Shown here in pieces: positions 1 to 11,735 of a DNA stretch of 64,000 bases. The notes under the pieces were generated by a model. The model saw only the letters and a program-made list of their open reading frames with translations. It was not told the DNA's origin and searched no databases. How positions within the stretch are numbered: position 1 is the first letter of the stretch; every line of letters starts with the position of its first letter. This stretch comes from Limonium bicolor. Its lineage: Eukaryota; Streptophyta; Magnoliopsida; Caryophyllales; Plumbaginaceae. Position numbers and translations under genes: made by a program. The stretch spans positions 119,351,503 through 119,415,502 of the forward strand of contig CM041783.1 in the NCBI GenBank assembly GCA_023374045.1, written 5' to 3'.

Positions 1-991
1 TTCTGGCATTAAAGTACCTCCTAGACACTTCTTTTCCTTTGTCTGCTTCCAATAGCTAGGAAAAGTTCCTTTCACCCAATAACACTCCTCGTACAAATGA
101 CATAATTTTTTACATTTCGTGCATCTGGGTCTTTTGTCGTCTGGTTTGGCTTGATTAGGGTTTTGTTTTCTTTGGAGGTTTTGGGTGCGATTTGTGGAGG
201 ATTGGAAAGAAAGGGTGTCGTTATCGCTCATTTTCAGATCTTGGTTATTTTGTGGTTTTCCTCTTCTTTAGCCATAGCGTAAACCCTATCTATGTCAGGA
301 AGAGGAGACATTACGAGAATAGAGCTACGCATGGTTTGATAATTTGGGTTCAGACCCATCAAAAAATCGATTACCTTCTCATTTTCAGTGATTGTTGCCG
401 ATTTTGATGAAGCGTCGCAAGAGCATACTGGGTAATTAGCTATTTGTTCGTACTCATTCCAAAGTGTTACCCAGCTTGTGTAGTATGTGTTCAGATCATC
501 GTCATTCTACTGCATCTTTCTTGATTGTTGTCGAATAGCGTATAGGCGGGTTCCACTTGCACGGTAGAATCTCCGACAGAGGTTTGCCCAGATCTGAGCA
601 GTTGTGGGTAGAAATATGACGGACTTGCGAATAAAGTCTTCTAAGGCGGTGAAAATCCACCCTATTACCATTCTGTTCGCCTTCACCCACGCATCTCTTC
701 TTGCTCCTTGGTAATCTTCCTTTTTGACGGTCCCATTTATGAACCCTAATTTCGACTTGGATACGAGACCGATGAGCAAATTTTGTTTCCAGTCGAGAAA
801 CCCCTTGCCATTAAACTTGTATGCTAACTGCATACCTGGGTAATCTGACGGGTGGATGTAGAGCTCATCGGTGACGACGGTCCTTCCTTCTTTATCCTTG
901 CACGAATCGGAGTTTGAGCTGGATTCTTTATCTGGTTTCTCCGAGATTAAAATGTCTTCTTCGTCTTAGGTTTCTTTACTGGATCAGCCAT
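1..991 (-). pseudogene. Ty1/copia gag, 5' part, truncated by window edge
   Basis: This encodes the structural Gag protein of a copia-type LTR retrotransposon. The start codon is the complement of 989-991 (reads MADPVKK). After about 12 codons there is a one-base frameshift near 955. The next frame holds the Copia-type N-terminal region (ELYIHPSDYPGM, then FLDWKQNLLIGLVSKSKLGF, 507-870), which matches the family pattern of a serine/aspartate-rich leader followed by a W-K-x-L-L core. Further on (about 230-450) a frame contains VIDFLMGLNPNYQTMRSSIL and PLPDIDRVYAM, the usual central Gag motif. At 82-123 a CX2CX4HX4C zinc knuckle is seen, with Cys in place of the common Gly before His. Stops and frame changes make it a pseudogene as sequenced. 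Protease, integrase and RT would lie left of position 1. Confidence 0.85.
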
Positions 992-1104
992 TTTTGAGAA
1001 GATTCAAGAGAAATTTTGGTAGAAGCGGAAGATGAATTTGACGAATTGAAAAAACGAAGATGGGATAGTTTGAGCGGAATAGAGGAATTCTTGATTTTCT
1101 CGTC

Positions 1105-1116
1105 GCTCTGGTACCA
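1105..1116 (-). other. tRNA-iMet primer binding site of the copia element
   Basis: On the minus strand this reads TGGTACCAGAGC, one base from the usual plant TGGTATCAGAGC complement of initiator tRNA-Met. It lies directly after the LTR end and about 110 bases before the gag start codon. This spacing fixes the element's orientation. Confidence 0.8.
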
Positions 1117-1336
1117 TGTGAGAAACCAAGAAATACCTCATTTATTATTTCAGAGTATGCATACTCTGTATGTGAGAGTTTCGTATATGAGTATAAGCAT
1201 CTGTGTAATTGGATTACAGAGGGTACCGCATATATATAGTGTTACATGTAACACTTATGAGTAATAAGGGTACAAACATATAAACCTAATATACATGCTA
1301 GAAACGTACATAAAATATCCTATATACATTCTAACA
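1117..1336 (-). repeat. 5' LTR of the copia element (220 bp)
   Basis: On the minus strand the segment begins TGTTAG and ends TCTCACA, i.e. TG...CA, and abuts the primer binding site. Its right end meets AT-rich DNA that continues as the 3' part of the family A gypsy LTR. The copia element therefore inserted into that LTR. The left copy of the target duplication is outside the window, so it cannot be tested. Confidence 0.75.
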
Positions 1337-2441
1337 TATATAATATATATATATATATTTTACGCTGCATACAATGACTGCAGTTAAGCTCTACGATCTA
1401 CTCTATGGACTGCTGATTCATAGGGGGTGTGCACACTTAAGGACTTAGAGTGAGGGTATTTGGTATTTCAGTCCGTTTATGACTGCTTGGTTCGCTTTGG
1501 TGATTATTCCCGTTGAAGACTCCCTATTGGTTTTGTGGTTGTGCTATTGGAAAATGGATTTGGTTTGTGTTTGCCAATTTTGTATGTTTCGGTTTAATCA
1601 ATACACAAAGATTGTTTTCAAAATGTATTTTACGTGATGAGATGGAATTTACTCAGTTTCACAGATTTGCGCGGTCCCTTCGTGTTTCTGTATATTGTTT
1701 TCTGATCGCAGGTAATGGTTGCTGAAGTTGGGGCTGGGAAACGCGCTATCACATAGATTAGGGAATCTGAAATTGTTTCTGAGACATTAAGTTGGATTAC
1801 AATGTTTTGAGATAGAATATTCTGAGTTGTAGTGTTCGAAATACAATGGTTTGGTTTATTATGATTACATTACCATCATTGGATTGAAATATTGGAGCTT
1901 CCGCATATTTTGAAAATTACAAGTTCACTTAGTTGTTTTTATTGTTTTGATGGATCATTAGCCTGAGCACTCAAGGGTTGAGTGTGGCGGTAGCACTCTG
2001 GATTGTTTTATGTTTGTGCTGTGGTTTTTGATGTTAAACTCTTAACACCTTTGCTTATAAAATTTCTTCATCAGTTGCAATTACAGTGATATCATTATAG
2101 TACAATTCACAAGGATGTTTTCAATGTATTTTTGCAGAATTGGACCTGTCCGAACGTCCGTCCGGACATCCATGTTCGGACAGGCCCCGAAAGGTCTTTT
2201 ATTTTCACAACTTCAGTGGTGTCCGAACATCTGTCCGAACTTACATGTTCGGACAGCATGCGAGGACGGGTCTGGGGTGTAAGTCTCGGCATTGGTCCGA
2301 ACTTACATGTCCGGACCAATGTTCGGACAAAACTTCATTTTCAGTTGTAGGACTCGTTTGAAGTCCATTTTCAAATCCGTCTGCGGCGTTGGTTTCGTGT
2401 CGTCGTGTACTTTCATATGAGGTAAAATCTAGGGTGTTACA
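1337..2441 (+). repeat. 5' LTR (3' part) of family A non-coding gypsy-like element
   Basis: From about 1358 to 2441 this is nearly identical to 8396-9115 joined to 37572-37925. It ends GGGTGTTACA, followed by a primer site at 2445. The missing 5' part of the LTR lies left of the copia insertion and outside the window. Near its end it carries the GTCCGAAC/GTTCGGAC array (2142-2335). ORFs here run on both strands through the array and are not genes. Confidence 0.85.
2142..2335. repeat. Inverted-motif array, GTCCGAAC type, in family A LTR
   Basis: Several modules carry GTCCGAAC and its complement GTTCGGAC a few to about 25 bases apart. The first module is flanked by CCTGTCCGAAC and GTTCGGACAGG. 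GC content is far above the surrounding AT-rich LTR. The same array recurs at 37627-37812 in the 3' LTR and, in related form, in the LTR at 57211-59510. Confidence 0.9.
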
Positions 2442-2444
2442 AGG

Positions 2445-2456
2445 TGGTATCAGAGC
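2445..2456 (+). other. tRNA-iMet primer binding site of family A element
   Basis: TGGTATCAGAGC, three bases after the LTR end TTACA. This is the standard plant primer site complementary to initiator tRNA-Met. It shows that the element is on the plus strand and that 1337-2441 is its 5' LTR. Confidence 0.9.
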
Positions 2457-5400
2457 TGTGTTTTGAAATAAGATAAGAATTGGATTAAAAACGCATTAAA
2501 ATTTGGGGTAAGCCGTCTTTGGGGAATTGTCATTATGTGATTGTTATGTGACTGATTATATTATGCTGGATGTGCTGAGTTACGTACTCAGAGTGTGAAC
2601 TACCATGTTTGAAATGAGTTGTTGATAATGGATGATATTGCGTGCATATGGACAATATTGATATTATATACGCAAAATGGGATTATGGTATTAGTTCTTA
2701 ATATGAAATAGGAATTCAATTATTGAGTGGTATTACGTATATATATATATACCTTATTATATACATTATTACGAGAATTGTTAGTAGTTGATTTCAGTGT
2801 AGAATGGGAATCAGATATGGAGAATGCTAAGAATTAAATTGCTTGGAACAAGAGTTGGAGGTATTGGTTGTGAGGATATTTTCTAGGATGATTTGTGTGA
2901 CACCTTCTGGTGAGTTTCTGCTTCTCCCTGATGATATAATATTTCCTTATATGTTATATGTATGGATTTATAAATCTACGCGTACTAAGGTGTGCGGTAT
3001 TATAAATATGTATGGTTGTTGTGAATAGTGAGTCTCTAAGCAATGTGCCTGACGAACAATATTGTCCAATATCTGAATGTGTTTTCTTCCCTTGTTTATG
3101 AATGTGTATATTATGGTAATTGCTTATAAAGGACTTTCTGTTATAGCATATAGACTAATTTGTCGTTATGAAATCGTAAGGGGAGAAATATATATATAGA
3201 TATATATAATCTAGCAAATGACTATCGAATATTGAGGATATATATACATATATACACATATATAGATATATTTAATGAAAGAAATATGGGGATGGTATTG
3301 GTGTTAGTCCTAGGAAATTTTAGAATGATAGTGATTTTGAATTGAATTAAACTAGGGGAAAATGTTTTACTTTTGCCACCATGGTTGTGTTGTGTGCAAA
3401 TATGTTTTTCTATGTGTGACGAGCTTGTGCAAAAATAGCCTAGCATCTTTATTTATTAGTGTCTGCTCGAAGTGATTGTGGTGATCTATGTTGGGTTAAC
3501 CAAGGTTATTACCAGTCGTAAAATATGTTTATTATATTAACTACAACGTAGGGATAAATTGTTAATTTTAATTGTCATCTATGTTGTTGGTAGTTGGATT
3601 TATAAGCTGTCTTCTGAATTTTTACGATTGGTCTAATGGACTTAAGAGTATTCAATAAATGAATAGTTACGTGTTAACCAGTTTTCTCCAAAAAATATAT
3701 ATATGTAGCCCATTGAGTGTTATTTGAGATTATTACTTTGTGTTTTTTTATATAGCTAATTGCAGTAAAGATATACAATCTATTGTCTTATTTAATATGT
3801 TCACGAACAACAAATAGTGGCAATTATTTTGTTGGCTGGAACACTAGTGTAATCATGGTATTAAGTGAAGGGGTTGTTGTGATCAGCTCGATAAATAAGT
3901 ATAGGTAGTGTGGTTGCGACATGTTACAGTTAGGATTTCGTAAAGGAAAAAATGTGATAAGTGTAATTGATCTTGATATGCTTGGCTGCGGACAAGTAAA
4001 AATGTTAGGGTATTTATATGGGTGTACATGTTGTAATGTATCTGTTTTAATATTACTAGTTGTGGCCTGTTAACTGATTGTGTCGGTGGGAAATGTTGTG
4101 TTGGGAGATGTGAATAATCCTGACAAATTTGAATATGTGTTTAGACATTTATGCAATTTAGGATCATCATACTACTCTTGTTGATTGAGTTCACGTATTA
4201 TTTTCTATTAAGCTAGGCTAAGGGGTTAATGCTTCTAAATGCTGGTATTTTTGTCGTGTAGTAGCGTGAAGGGTTATATGTATCATGAACATAATGTGTT
4301 GGTTGATCTTTCAGCTAGGTTCTGTTAACTCCTTGATGTTTGAAATTTATGTTAAGATGATAGGTTGGTTAATCCGGGTGCTAAAATTGATAGGCGCTAG
4401 TATTGCAATTTATTGGGAATTATTTTGTTAAACATTGAAATTTAAATTGAGATCGAGACCCCTGATTAAGTTCAATTTTTATGTTGATGACCTGGTTAAT
4501 GGCACCATATTGAACAATAACATGAAGAGTGCTAAGGGATGGAAAATTTGGTTGTCAATAATTTATAAAGGTCCTTCCGAGTCCCTGAAATATAATTAGT
4601 TGGTGAAATAAAAGGAGAAGGGATTTGTGATTAAGACTTTTATAACGTGGTAATTATTGATGTATGTGAGGTTCGTAGCTATACAAAGTATATGAAAACT
4701 AATGTGTTGGTCCCCTTGTTCTTTAGATGTGTATACTAAGTGACTGTTTGTGTTGAGCTCTTTGAGAAGTTTTGTGATAAATATTTATAATGTGTTAGTG
4801 TTTTTAATGAGCCTCGTGCTAAGTCTTGAAGAGACCCTGGTGTCCTGATTTATTGATTTTATTTTTGTAATTGTTTGTGTTATAAATCTTGGTGAATTCT
4901 CATAGCCGTTACAGATTGTTAACTATGTCTCGTTGTACAACAGTAAAGGGTAGTATAAAACTAAGCATTTGGTGTTTGGAAATAACTTGAGTTATGTAGA
5001 CTTAATAGAGAAAGCATTAGTAGATAGAGGAAGGATTAAAATTACAATCCTTGTAACTGGAGATTATTGTAGAAATTAGTGATGAAATTTGTGTTGGTCT
5101 TATCGGTTCTATTATAGGGTCGAGAGGTTGACTTGAGCTAATGGAAGTGTCTAAAATGGGAATTAGGATTAAAACGGAAAAAGGGTTAAGGGTATGAGTT
5201 GTGAGGACGCTTTGTTGTGATTCCTGTTATGTCCTTGTATGAACTTTTTACTAACTTACAGGAGGTGAAATATGATGATAATTAACCTTTTGGTTGATTT
5301 GAAATTACAAATATGTTTTGCTCTTCCGTTGGGCTAGGTAGTTCATTGATTGGAGGTATTTGTTCTTTTGTGTTTTGGATGCGTATATTATGATTATTGC

Positions 5401-6941
5401 TTAACTTGAGATTTGTAGAGATCTCTTACGATGGATATCTATTTAAGATGATTGTTTGGTTAATCCTTGTGCTAAGTGTGGTGGAGACACTAGTGTCCCA
5501 GGCTGACTGGAAGATGTGTGATAAATTGGGACTTATGATGAGTTCTCATTGTTGATTGTTAAATGGTTAATAGTGTCTTGATTTGTAATAGTATCGATTA
5601 TACTATTTATTTGAGCCATTGGTGGTCAATGAGTACTGTAGTTTTGGTACTTTGATTTGAGAGGTAATCAACTACTATACAAAAAAATTAAATGACGATT
5701 TGCGAGGGATTGGTTCTGGATCACATGGTTGGTGTTATATTTGTGGAAAAAAAATGATATAATCATGGCTAGAAGGGTAAGGGTAGGGTAATATCTTTAT
5801 GATTTTAGGGAAGGTGTTTCATTTATAGGTTTTAAGTTTGTAGTTAGGAGCTTATATACTGATCCTGGTTAGGTTGATAAGCGATGGTTAGTCTTTGAGT
5901 CTTTGATTATTGACTTTTACATGGGGAAGTAGATCAACTGGTTAATTGTGACCCTTGAGTTGAATGTTTCTAATATGTATGTGATGTGAATATTGGAGGT
6001 AGAATATTAAATTTTGGGATTATTAGCTGAGAGGTATAGACTCAGAAAATAATGTCATATGTAAGACTTTGTCAGTGAAAATTGGGTAATAGAGGCGTAT
6101 TGATTTCACGGTTGTTATGATGATTTTTCCTGGTATGAGATTGTTAGAGAATGTGGGGTTAGTTAAATGTTTAAGATGTAAAGGAATTGGATGATTGTTT
6201 TACCTTGAAAATAGATCTCCTGGAATGTTAATGAAATTTTCTGAGCTCAGTATTGTATATAAGAAGAAGAACTTGTTATAATGAAGGAAAGTAGGGGTAT
6301 CGTTTAGGTTACAAGATGAAATTGTAGGGATCTAGGATTTTAGTTCGTGAAATGACATTTATATTTTGGGAAATTTTATGGGGAAGGTTAGTAAAAGTCT
6401 TCTGAATAAACTTGATCTTTAGTAATTCAGTGGTGGTTAAGAGATGAGTTGGGGATTAGTTCTATGAGTTCTTTTAAGGGTTGACTTGTGTTTTATGTGT
6501 ATTGAGTTAATTTAATTATCATCCTTGGTGAAGATTGGAATCTTGATACATGAATGTTAAGGTGTTGATCCTGATTTCTTGAAAGGCATGTGATATAGTA
6601 AGTATTATAGGTGGATTTAAAAATTGAAATTGTCGCGGTATAATGCGTGGATTGATATGATGTGTACTGGTATTGGAATCGTGTTATTAATGTGATGTGA
6701 TGATTATGGGATGGTTGAATTGGTTTGGACTTCGGTCCTATGTGTTGGTTTGTCTTAATGTCTTGGACTTCAGTCTATGTGGTGAACCACTTGAATTGGC
6801 TTGAATTTTCGGTTGATGTATTGGAATGGTTGTCCAAGGGGGGCTGAGTACCACACAGTCCTTTGTCATTCAGCTGGTGTGCTCTAATATAGATTTAGCT
6901 TCTGCTTTAGGAGATAGTTAGGTTTAGCTTCGAGAGCAAAG

Positions 6942-6962
6942 CATTTTTTAAGGGGGATGAGC
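6942..6962 (+). other. Polypurine tract of family A element
   Basis: A purine run containing AAGGGGGATGAG directly precedes the 3' LTR start TGAAATACCCG. It is preceded by 'cttcgagagcaaag', which parallels 'cttcgagggcgaag' before the polypurine tract of the coding element at 59511-59545 (minus strand). Confidence 0.8.
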
Positions 6963-8267
6963 TGAAATACCCGTAAATTTTGAGTTAGGGTATGTATAAT
7001 ATATGTACAAAAAATAAGTTAGTAGTATATGGGAATGAGTGTTAGAGGCCCAGGGAAGTTAATAAAATTATTTAATCCTTATCCTTTCTCTAAATTGATA
7101 TAATATTAAAGTATGTTATATTAAGCACATTCCTTATCTTCCAAAATTACTTATTATAATTTAATTATAAGATCTTCTCATCTATCTTAAAGGAATATTT
7201 AGTATCTATTTAACTATTTATTGTTTCTTAAATAAATCATTTTCCTTAAAATATAATTACAATCATCCCTCGTCTTGACCATGGCTGAATTGTTTTCTTT
7301 ATTTATATTGGTAAGTCATTATTTATCTCTTAGTTAGTTACGTAGTAAAATCTAATTTCCCTTTAAATTAATAACAACGTTAGTTACTATTTTCCTCTTC
7401 CACATTATTCGCGTCGTGAAATATTCTTTCTTTATATAATTACAACACATATTGTTTTAGCTCCTTAAATATTCACAACGTTTTTCTAATTAAAAGAGTT
7501 CAATTCTAGTTTACTTCTTCCTTTTCAAAAAATATTTATCTTTTCTTAAAGATAAATATTTTCATCCTTATCTTTACGCAACAGCAAGTCATCTATATCT
7601 CGTTACTCCAACTAACCATTTGAATTGTTATTTATTTCTTTCAACTAAATATCTTCTAGATAGTTTATTTACTCGCTTAAACTAATTATAATGTCAGTCT
7701 GATTTCATTCTCTCCTAATTAAATTACAAAACTGATTTACGGAAATATTTCCTTCCTAAATTACTAGTAATATTTAAACCCTGATTTCCCCCCACTCTCT
7801 TCTTCATCGTCGCAACATTTTACGCTCTTATTCCCAATTACAACATTCTTGTGCCTTCTCTCCTGAACTTCTTATTCACGTTCTTTCATGTTGCTGTCAA
7901 GTCTCTTCCCTGGTGCTGATTAGATTAACAACGGGTAAAAGTCTACTACTTAGATGACTTATTAATTTATTTGGTTATGGTTAGTAGATTTTAATTGTGG
8001 ATTGTTATTGATCTAGACATCGGTATCGATGGTGAACTTCTGGTGATTTGTTGAGTTGTCTTCCTGAGTCAAGGGATAATCAGGTAAATTCTGTGCTCAT
8101 AGTTGGATTTTGATGTGGATTGTTTTCTATCACAAAATGTATTCTAAGGAACTCTGTTGGAGATTTGGTAAAATGAGATTGTGATTTCTTCACGTGGTAC
8201 ATAGTTGTGGAATTTTGGAAATTGGTATTGGTTTTGTTTTGGGAGTTCTTCACTGGATTTTAATTAC

Positions 8268-8331
8268 TTGGAGTTCTTGGTGCTCCCTGATTCACCATGT
8301 TGGAGTTCTTGGTGCTCCCTGATTCACCATG
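8268..8331 (+). repeat. 32-bp direct tandem duplication in family A LTR
   Basis: Two exact 32-base units beginning TTGGAGTTCTTGGTGCTCCC follow each other, and a degenerate half unit lies just before (about 8241). Each unit has a small dyad around GGAG...CTCC. The related coding element has a comparable array (58431-58530) in the same part of its LTR. Confidence 0.85.
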
Positions 8332-8368
8332 TTGGTTCTCTACACCTTGAGCATGAATTAATTACACT

Positions 8369-8397
8369 GTCATATATATATATATATATATATATAT
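8369..8397. repeat. (TA)n microsatellite
   Basis: An uninterrupted TA run directly before the segment shared with the 5' LTR. The corresponding place in the 5' LTR (1338-1357) also has a TA run, shorter and abutting the copia insertion. Confidence 0.95.
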
Positions 8398-9115
8398 TGC
8401 GCTGCATACAATGACTGCAGTTAAGCTCTACGATCTACTCTATGGACTGCTGATTCATAGGGGGTATGCACACTTAAGGACTTAGAGTGAGGATATTTGG
8501 TATTTCAGTCCGTTTGGGACTGCTTGGTTCGATTTGGTGATTATTCCTGTTGAAGACTCCCTATTGGTTTTGTGGTTGTGCTATTGGAAAATGGATTTGG
8601 TTTGTGTTTGCCAATTTTGTATTTTTCGGTTTAATCAATACACAAAGAGTGTTTTCAAAATGTATTTTATGTGATGAGATGGAATTTACTCAGTTTAACT
8701 GATTTGCGTGGTCCCTCGTGTTTCTGTATATTGTTTTCTGATCGCAGGTAATGGTTGCTAAAGTTGGGGCTGGGAAACGCGCTATCACATAGATTAGGGA
8801 ATCTGAAATTGTTTTTGAGACATTAAGTTGGGTTACAATGTTTTCAGATAGAATATTCTGAGTTGCAGTGTTCGAAATACAATGTTTTGGTTTATTATGA
8901 TTACATTACCATCGTTGGATTGAAATATTGGAGCTTCCGCATATTTTGAAAATTACAAGTTCACTTAGTTGTTTTTATTGTTTTGATGGATCATTAGCCT
9001 GAGCAATCAAGGGTGAGTGTGGCGGCGGTAGCACTCTGGATTGTTTTATGTTTTGCTGTGGTTTTTGATGTTAAACTCTTAACACCTTTGCTTATAAAAT
9101 TTCTTCATCAGTTGC

Positions 9116-9146
9116 CACTGGTGGAACGGAAGCCTTTAATGACGGT
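9116..9146 (+). repeat. CACTA left terminal inverted repeat
   Basis: CACTGGTGGAACG followed by sequence resembling 'agcctttaatgacggt'. The right end, read on the minus strand, starts with the same 13 bases and continues with 'cgagcctttaattacggt'. Confidence 0.9.
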
Positions 9147-9239
9147 GGTTTAATCACGGCTTTAACAGAAACCGTGATTAATATGAAGGCCGGAATTAAT
9201 TAACGACGTTTATTGAATTATTCGTAAGCAATAATCGAT

Positions 9240-9408
9240 CGGAGGTAGGCGCGCCTTTTTTAGGACGGACTTTAGATGACGGTTATTAGTGAAACCGTAA
9301 TCTAAAGTCCCGTGTTGACGCGCGCTTTACGGTCAACGGGCTTTAGATTACGGTTTTACTAATAACCGTCAGCTAAAGTCCGTCCTAAAAAAGGCGCGCC
9401 TACCTCCG
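9240..9408. repeat. Long subterminal foldback of the CACTA
   Basis: Arms of about 71 bases (9240-9310 and 9339-9408) are inverted copies with only a few differences. The inner spacer adds a further GTTGAC/GTCAAC pair. Both arms hold GGCGCGCC and the TTTAGATGACGG / CCGTAATCTAAA motifs seen at the other end of the element. In En/Spm elements subterminal motif clusters bind the TNPA-type protein, so a similar role is inferred here. Confidence 0.85.
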
Positions 9409-9576
9409 ACTGATGGTCAACGACGTCGTTTTGACCTGACGCCAAATATTTCCCGTGTTATTTGATTTTTTTGACGCCACGCGTAATCTAAATTACAGTA
9501 AACTACGTCGTTTTACCAGTGTGTTTTAGATTAAAAATAACTTTATATTAATGTGTTACATATGTTTGATTGAATA

Positions 9577-9650
9577 AGACTCATGGCTTAATGGCCGTGG
9601 GTACATGAGTCAACACCATCGATCTTGAGTTCGAAACCCAGCATAGGCCA
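9577..9650 (+). other. tRNA-like sequence with Pol III A and B boxes
   Basis: A TGGCTTAATGG block (9584-9594) resembles a Pol III A box. GAGTTCGAAACC (9627-9638) resembles a B box. Their 43-base spacing is close to that in a tRNA. An 8-bp stem GACTCATG/CATGAGTC lies between 9578 and 9610. I cannot fold a normal acceptor stem, so this is not called a functional tRNA. It could be a tRNA relic, a SINE head, or chance within the CACTA subterminal region. Confidence 0.35.
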
Positions 9651-9683
9651 AATAATTTTGCGCTATTTTTTTAATTTCGTTAC

Positions 9684-9766
9684 ACTTTAGATTACGGTTC
9701 TTTAGGAACCGTCATTTAAAGTGTGACTTTAGATTACGGTTTTGATGTAAACCGTAATCTAAAGTC
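9684..9766. repeat. Two short CACTA subterminal palindromes
   Basis: Two near-palindromes at about 9684-9720 and 9725-9766 have the form CTTTAGATTACGGTT...AACCGTAATCTAAAG. They match the motif of the foldback at 9240-9408 and of 37269-37540. Confidence 0.85.
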
Positions 9767-10377
9767 CTTTTAACTATGTAACACCCCAACTCAATCCAAA
9801 TGTGGTCTCGCAACTTAACAGCATATATATATATACATGTCACAGCGGAATTCTTTACACTCCAGGACCTTGCCACGGTCTGACTACAGAATATACCGAA
9901 CATTAGTACATAACAACCTTAACCAAATACATATCTTCTTACAATCCTCTCACATCCTATACATCTTACTAACTCAATTGCCATACGAGTGTACATGCAC
10001 AACACGTAGGCCACACTTAATCCTTAACACTTGTATCCTCTTTTTACTCTCGCGACGGCCGCTTCCTGATGTACACCTGTGTAGTAAAAACAGCCCCAAA
10101 GGGGGTCAGCACGAATGCTGGTACGATCCCCTCATGGCCCCCAAGCTAACGTGGCTACGACGACTAATTGTCGATAGCATGGATGTTGATTATATGCACA
10201 ACATAATAGTAATGCTGTAAACAACGATCCAAATATGAACAATCAAAGTTCACACACAATGAACGACTTAAATGCGTTCCCTTAATTAGAGAGTTAGTTA
10301 TTTAACTCCTTAAGTAATGTTCCCTCTTAATCTTAGTCCATCCTTATCTCACCTCAATCTTAGTCTTATCTTAATCT

Positions 10378-10615
10378 TAGAAACAACCATCCTTTAATAA
10401 GGAGTGGATGTCGCTTATCTTAATCTTAATTGTACCAACCATCCTTTAAAGAGGAGTGGTTGCATCATCTCATCTAACCTTACCTTAATCTTAAACTTAA
10501 CAATACAAACCATCCTTTAATAAGGAATGGTTGCAACTTATCTTAACCCTTCCTTAGCCTTAATCTTAACTTAATCTCAATATACAAACCGTTCCTGGAA
10601 GGGAATGGCTGTAGC
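10378..10615. repeat. Hairpin minisatellite in solo LTR
   Basis: Four degenerate units about 60-75 bases apart. Each has a core such as AACCATCCTTTAATAAGGAG followed by TGGTTG or TGGATG, so each unit folds on itself (CCATCCTT/AAGGAGTGG). The spacers are rich in 'cttaatctta'. It sits some 600-850 bases from the LTR 3' end. Confidence 0.8.
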
Positions 10616-11469
10616 TTAATTCGAACCTGGGATTTAGGTGATCCCACCGCACCATCTTAATGCCACCTACTCTGAACGGGAGTCCAGCGCAGCTGAGCCG
10701 GCAACCGGCCCTAGGCTACAAGTCCGAAGACAAGTCCTTAATCGGAGGTCAAATCTCTATAGATAACGACCCCCTTTTCTTAGCATGCATGACCGGAGAT
10801 CGGTCCGGGTTTCCTCACTCAAGTTCCAGTTAGTAGTAATCTCAAGACCCTGTTTGTTGGTTAACCTCTTTCGGTTCATATCGTCCCTTATTAGGGGCGT
10901 TCCTCAGTCTCACTCAATTCCTTACTAAACATTGGTTAGTAAGTTCTCACGGTATGTTGTGTTAGTTTTCATACATCACACAACAATACAATAGATATAA
11001 TATATTCCGGTTGCATGCTTTATCTTGTTTAGTGAGCACACAAAAACAAATAGCACACAAGCCGAGGGACACCTCGTTAGCAAGCAGGTCACAAGAGAAC
11101 TGTACCGTTCACCGTTGGTTGTTCGGTTGCTTACTCTCTTCCGGAGTCCAAATTCCCAAGTCCTAAAACATTCATTCAGTTTTAGGTTGTTAATCACTTA
11201 ACTTAATTCAACTTACTTAAATTACTTACCTTACTTAACTTACTTACCTTACTTAACTCTTAATGATCCCAACCTAACACTTCTTAAGTCTTACAACCTA
11301 ATCTTACAAACTTAATCTTAAGTGAATCGCTTCTCCTCATCACTTATACTTATTCATCCACTTAATTATCATTGTTACCCACCAAACATGTCTTAAACAA
11401 CCTTAAAACATCAATACCTAATTATCCTCATCAGTTCCCATCCTTAAACAAGGTTTTTGGCCAAAACAG

Positions 11470-11735
11470 TGGCATGTCCGAACTTGTGTCCGAACTTCCC
11501 AAGTTCGGACGCAAGTCGAGACTCAAAACTGAAAATAGACGCATGTCCGAACATGTGTCCGGACTTCGGAAGTTTGGACATGGGTCGAGGAAAATCCTAA
11601 GTAGAAGCAGGCACGTCCGAACTTGTGTCCGGACTTCCCAAGGTCGGACACAAGTCGAGACTCTGAAATTTTCACGCAACAGGGCCTGTCCGAACGTCCA
11701 TGTCCGGACGGATGTTCGGACAAGGCAAAACACTC
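11470..11735. repeat. Inverted-motif array, GTCCGAAC type, in solo LTR
   Basis: Four modules about 70-75 bases apart carry TCCGAACTTGTGTCCGGAC or variants, then an inverted partner such as AAGTTCGGAC, then 'caagtcgaga'. The same module with the same 'acaagtcgaga' tail recurs at 57320-57520 in the LTR of the coding element, although the rest of the two LTRs looks different. Long ORFs on both strands here only reflect the lack of stop codons in the repeat. Confidence 0.9.

Larger units (their letters stand above)
2442..6962 (+). mobile_element. Internal region of family A element, no coding capacity
   Basis: This is about 4.5 kb between primer site and polypurine tract. I see no gag, protease, RT, RNase H or integrase motif in any frame, and stops are dense throughout on the sense strand. 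It is AT-rich with some loosely repeated phrases (near 4370-4500, 4800-4930 and 5455-5580: a 'gtgctaag' phrase, then 'ctggtgtcc' or 'ctagtgtccc', then 'ttctcat...gattgtta'). This fits a non-autonomous LTR element mobilised in trans. A fully decayed coding region is the alternative, but no decayed motif is recognisable. Confidence 0.7.
6963..9115 (+). repeat. 3' LTR of family A element, left part (split by CACTA)
   Basis: Begins TGAAATACCCG after the polypurine tract. 8396-9115 duplicates 1358-2077 of the 5' LTR with few differences. It is interrupted at 9115/9116 by the CACTA transposon and resumes at 37572. The full LTR is about 2.5 kb (2153 + 354). No protein-coding signal is seen in 7000-8200, which is AT-rich U3-like sequence. 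Confidence 0.85.
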
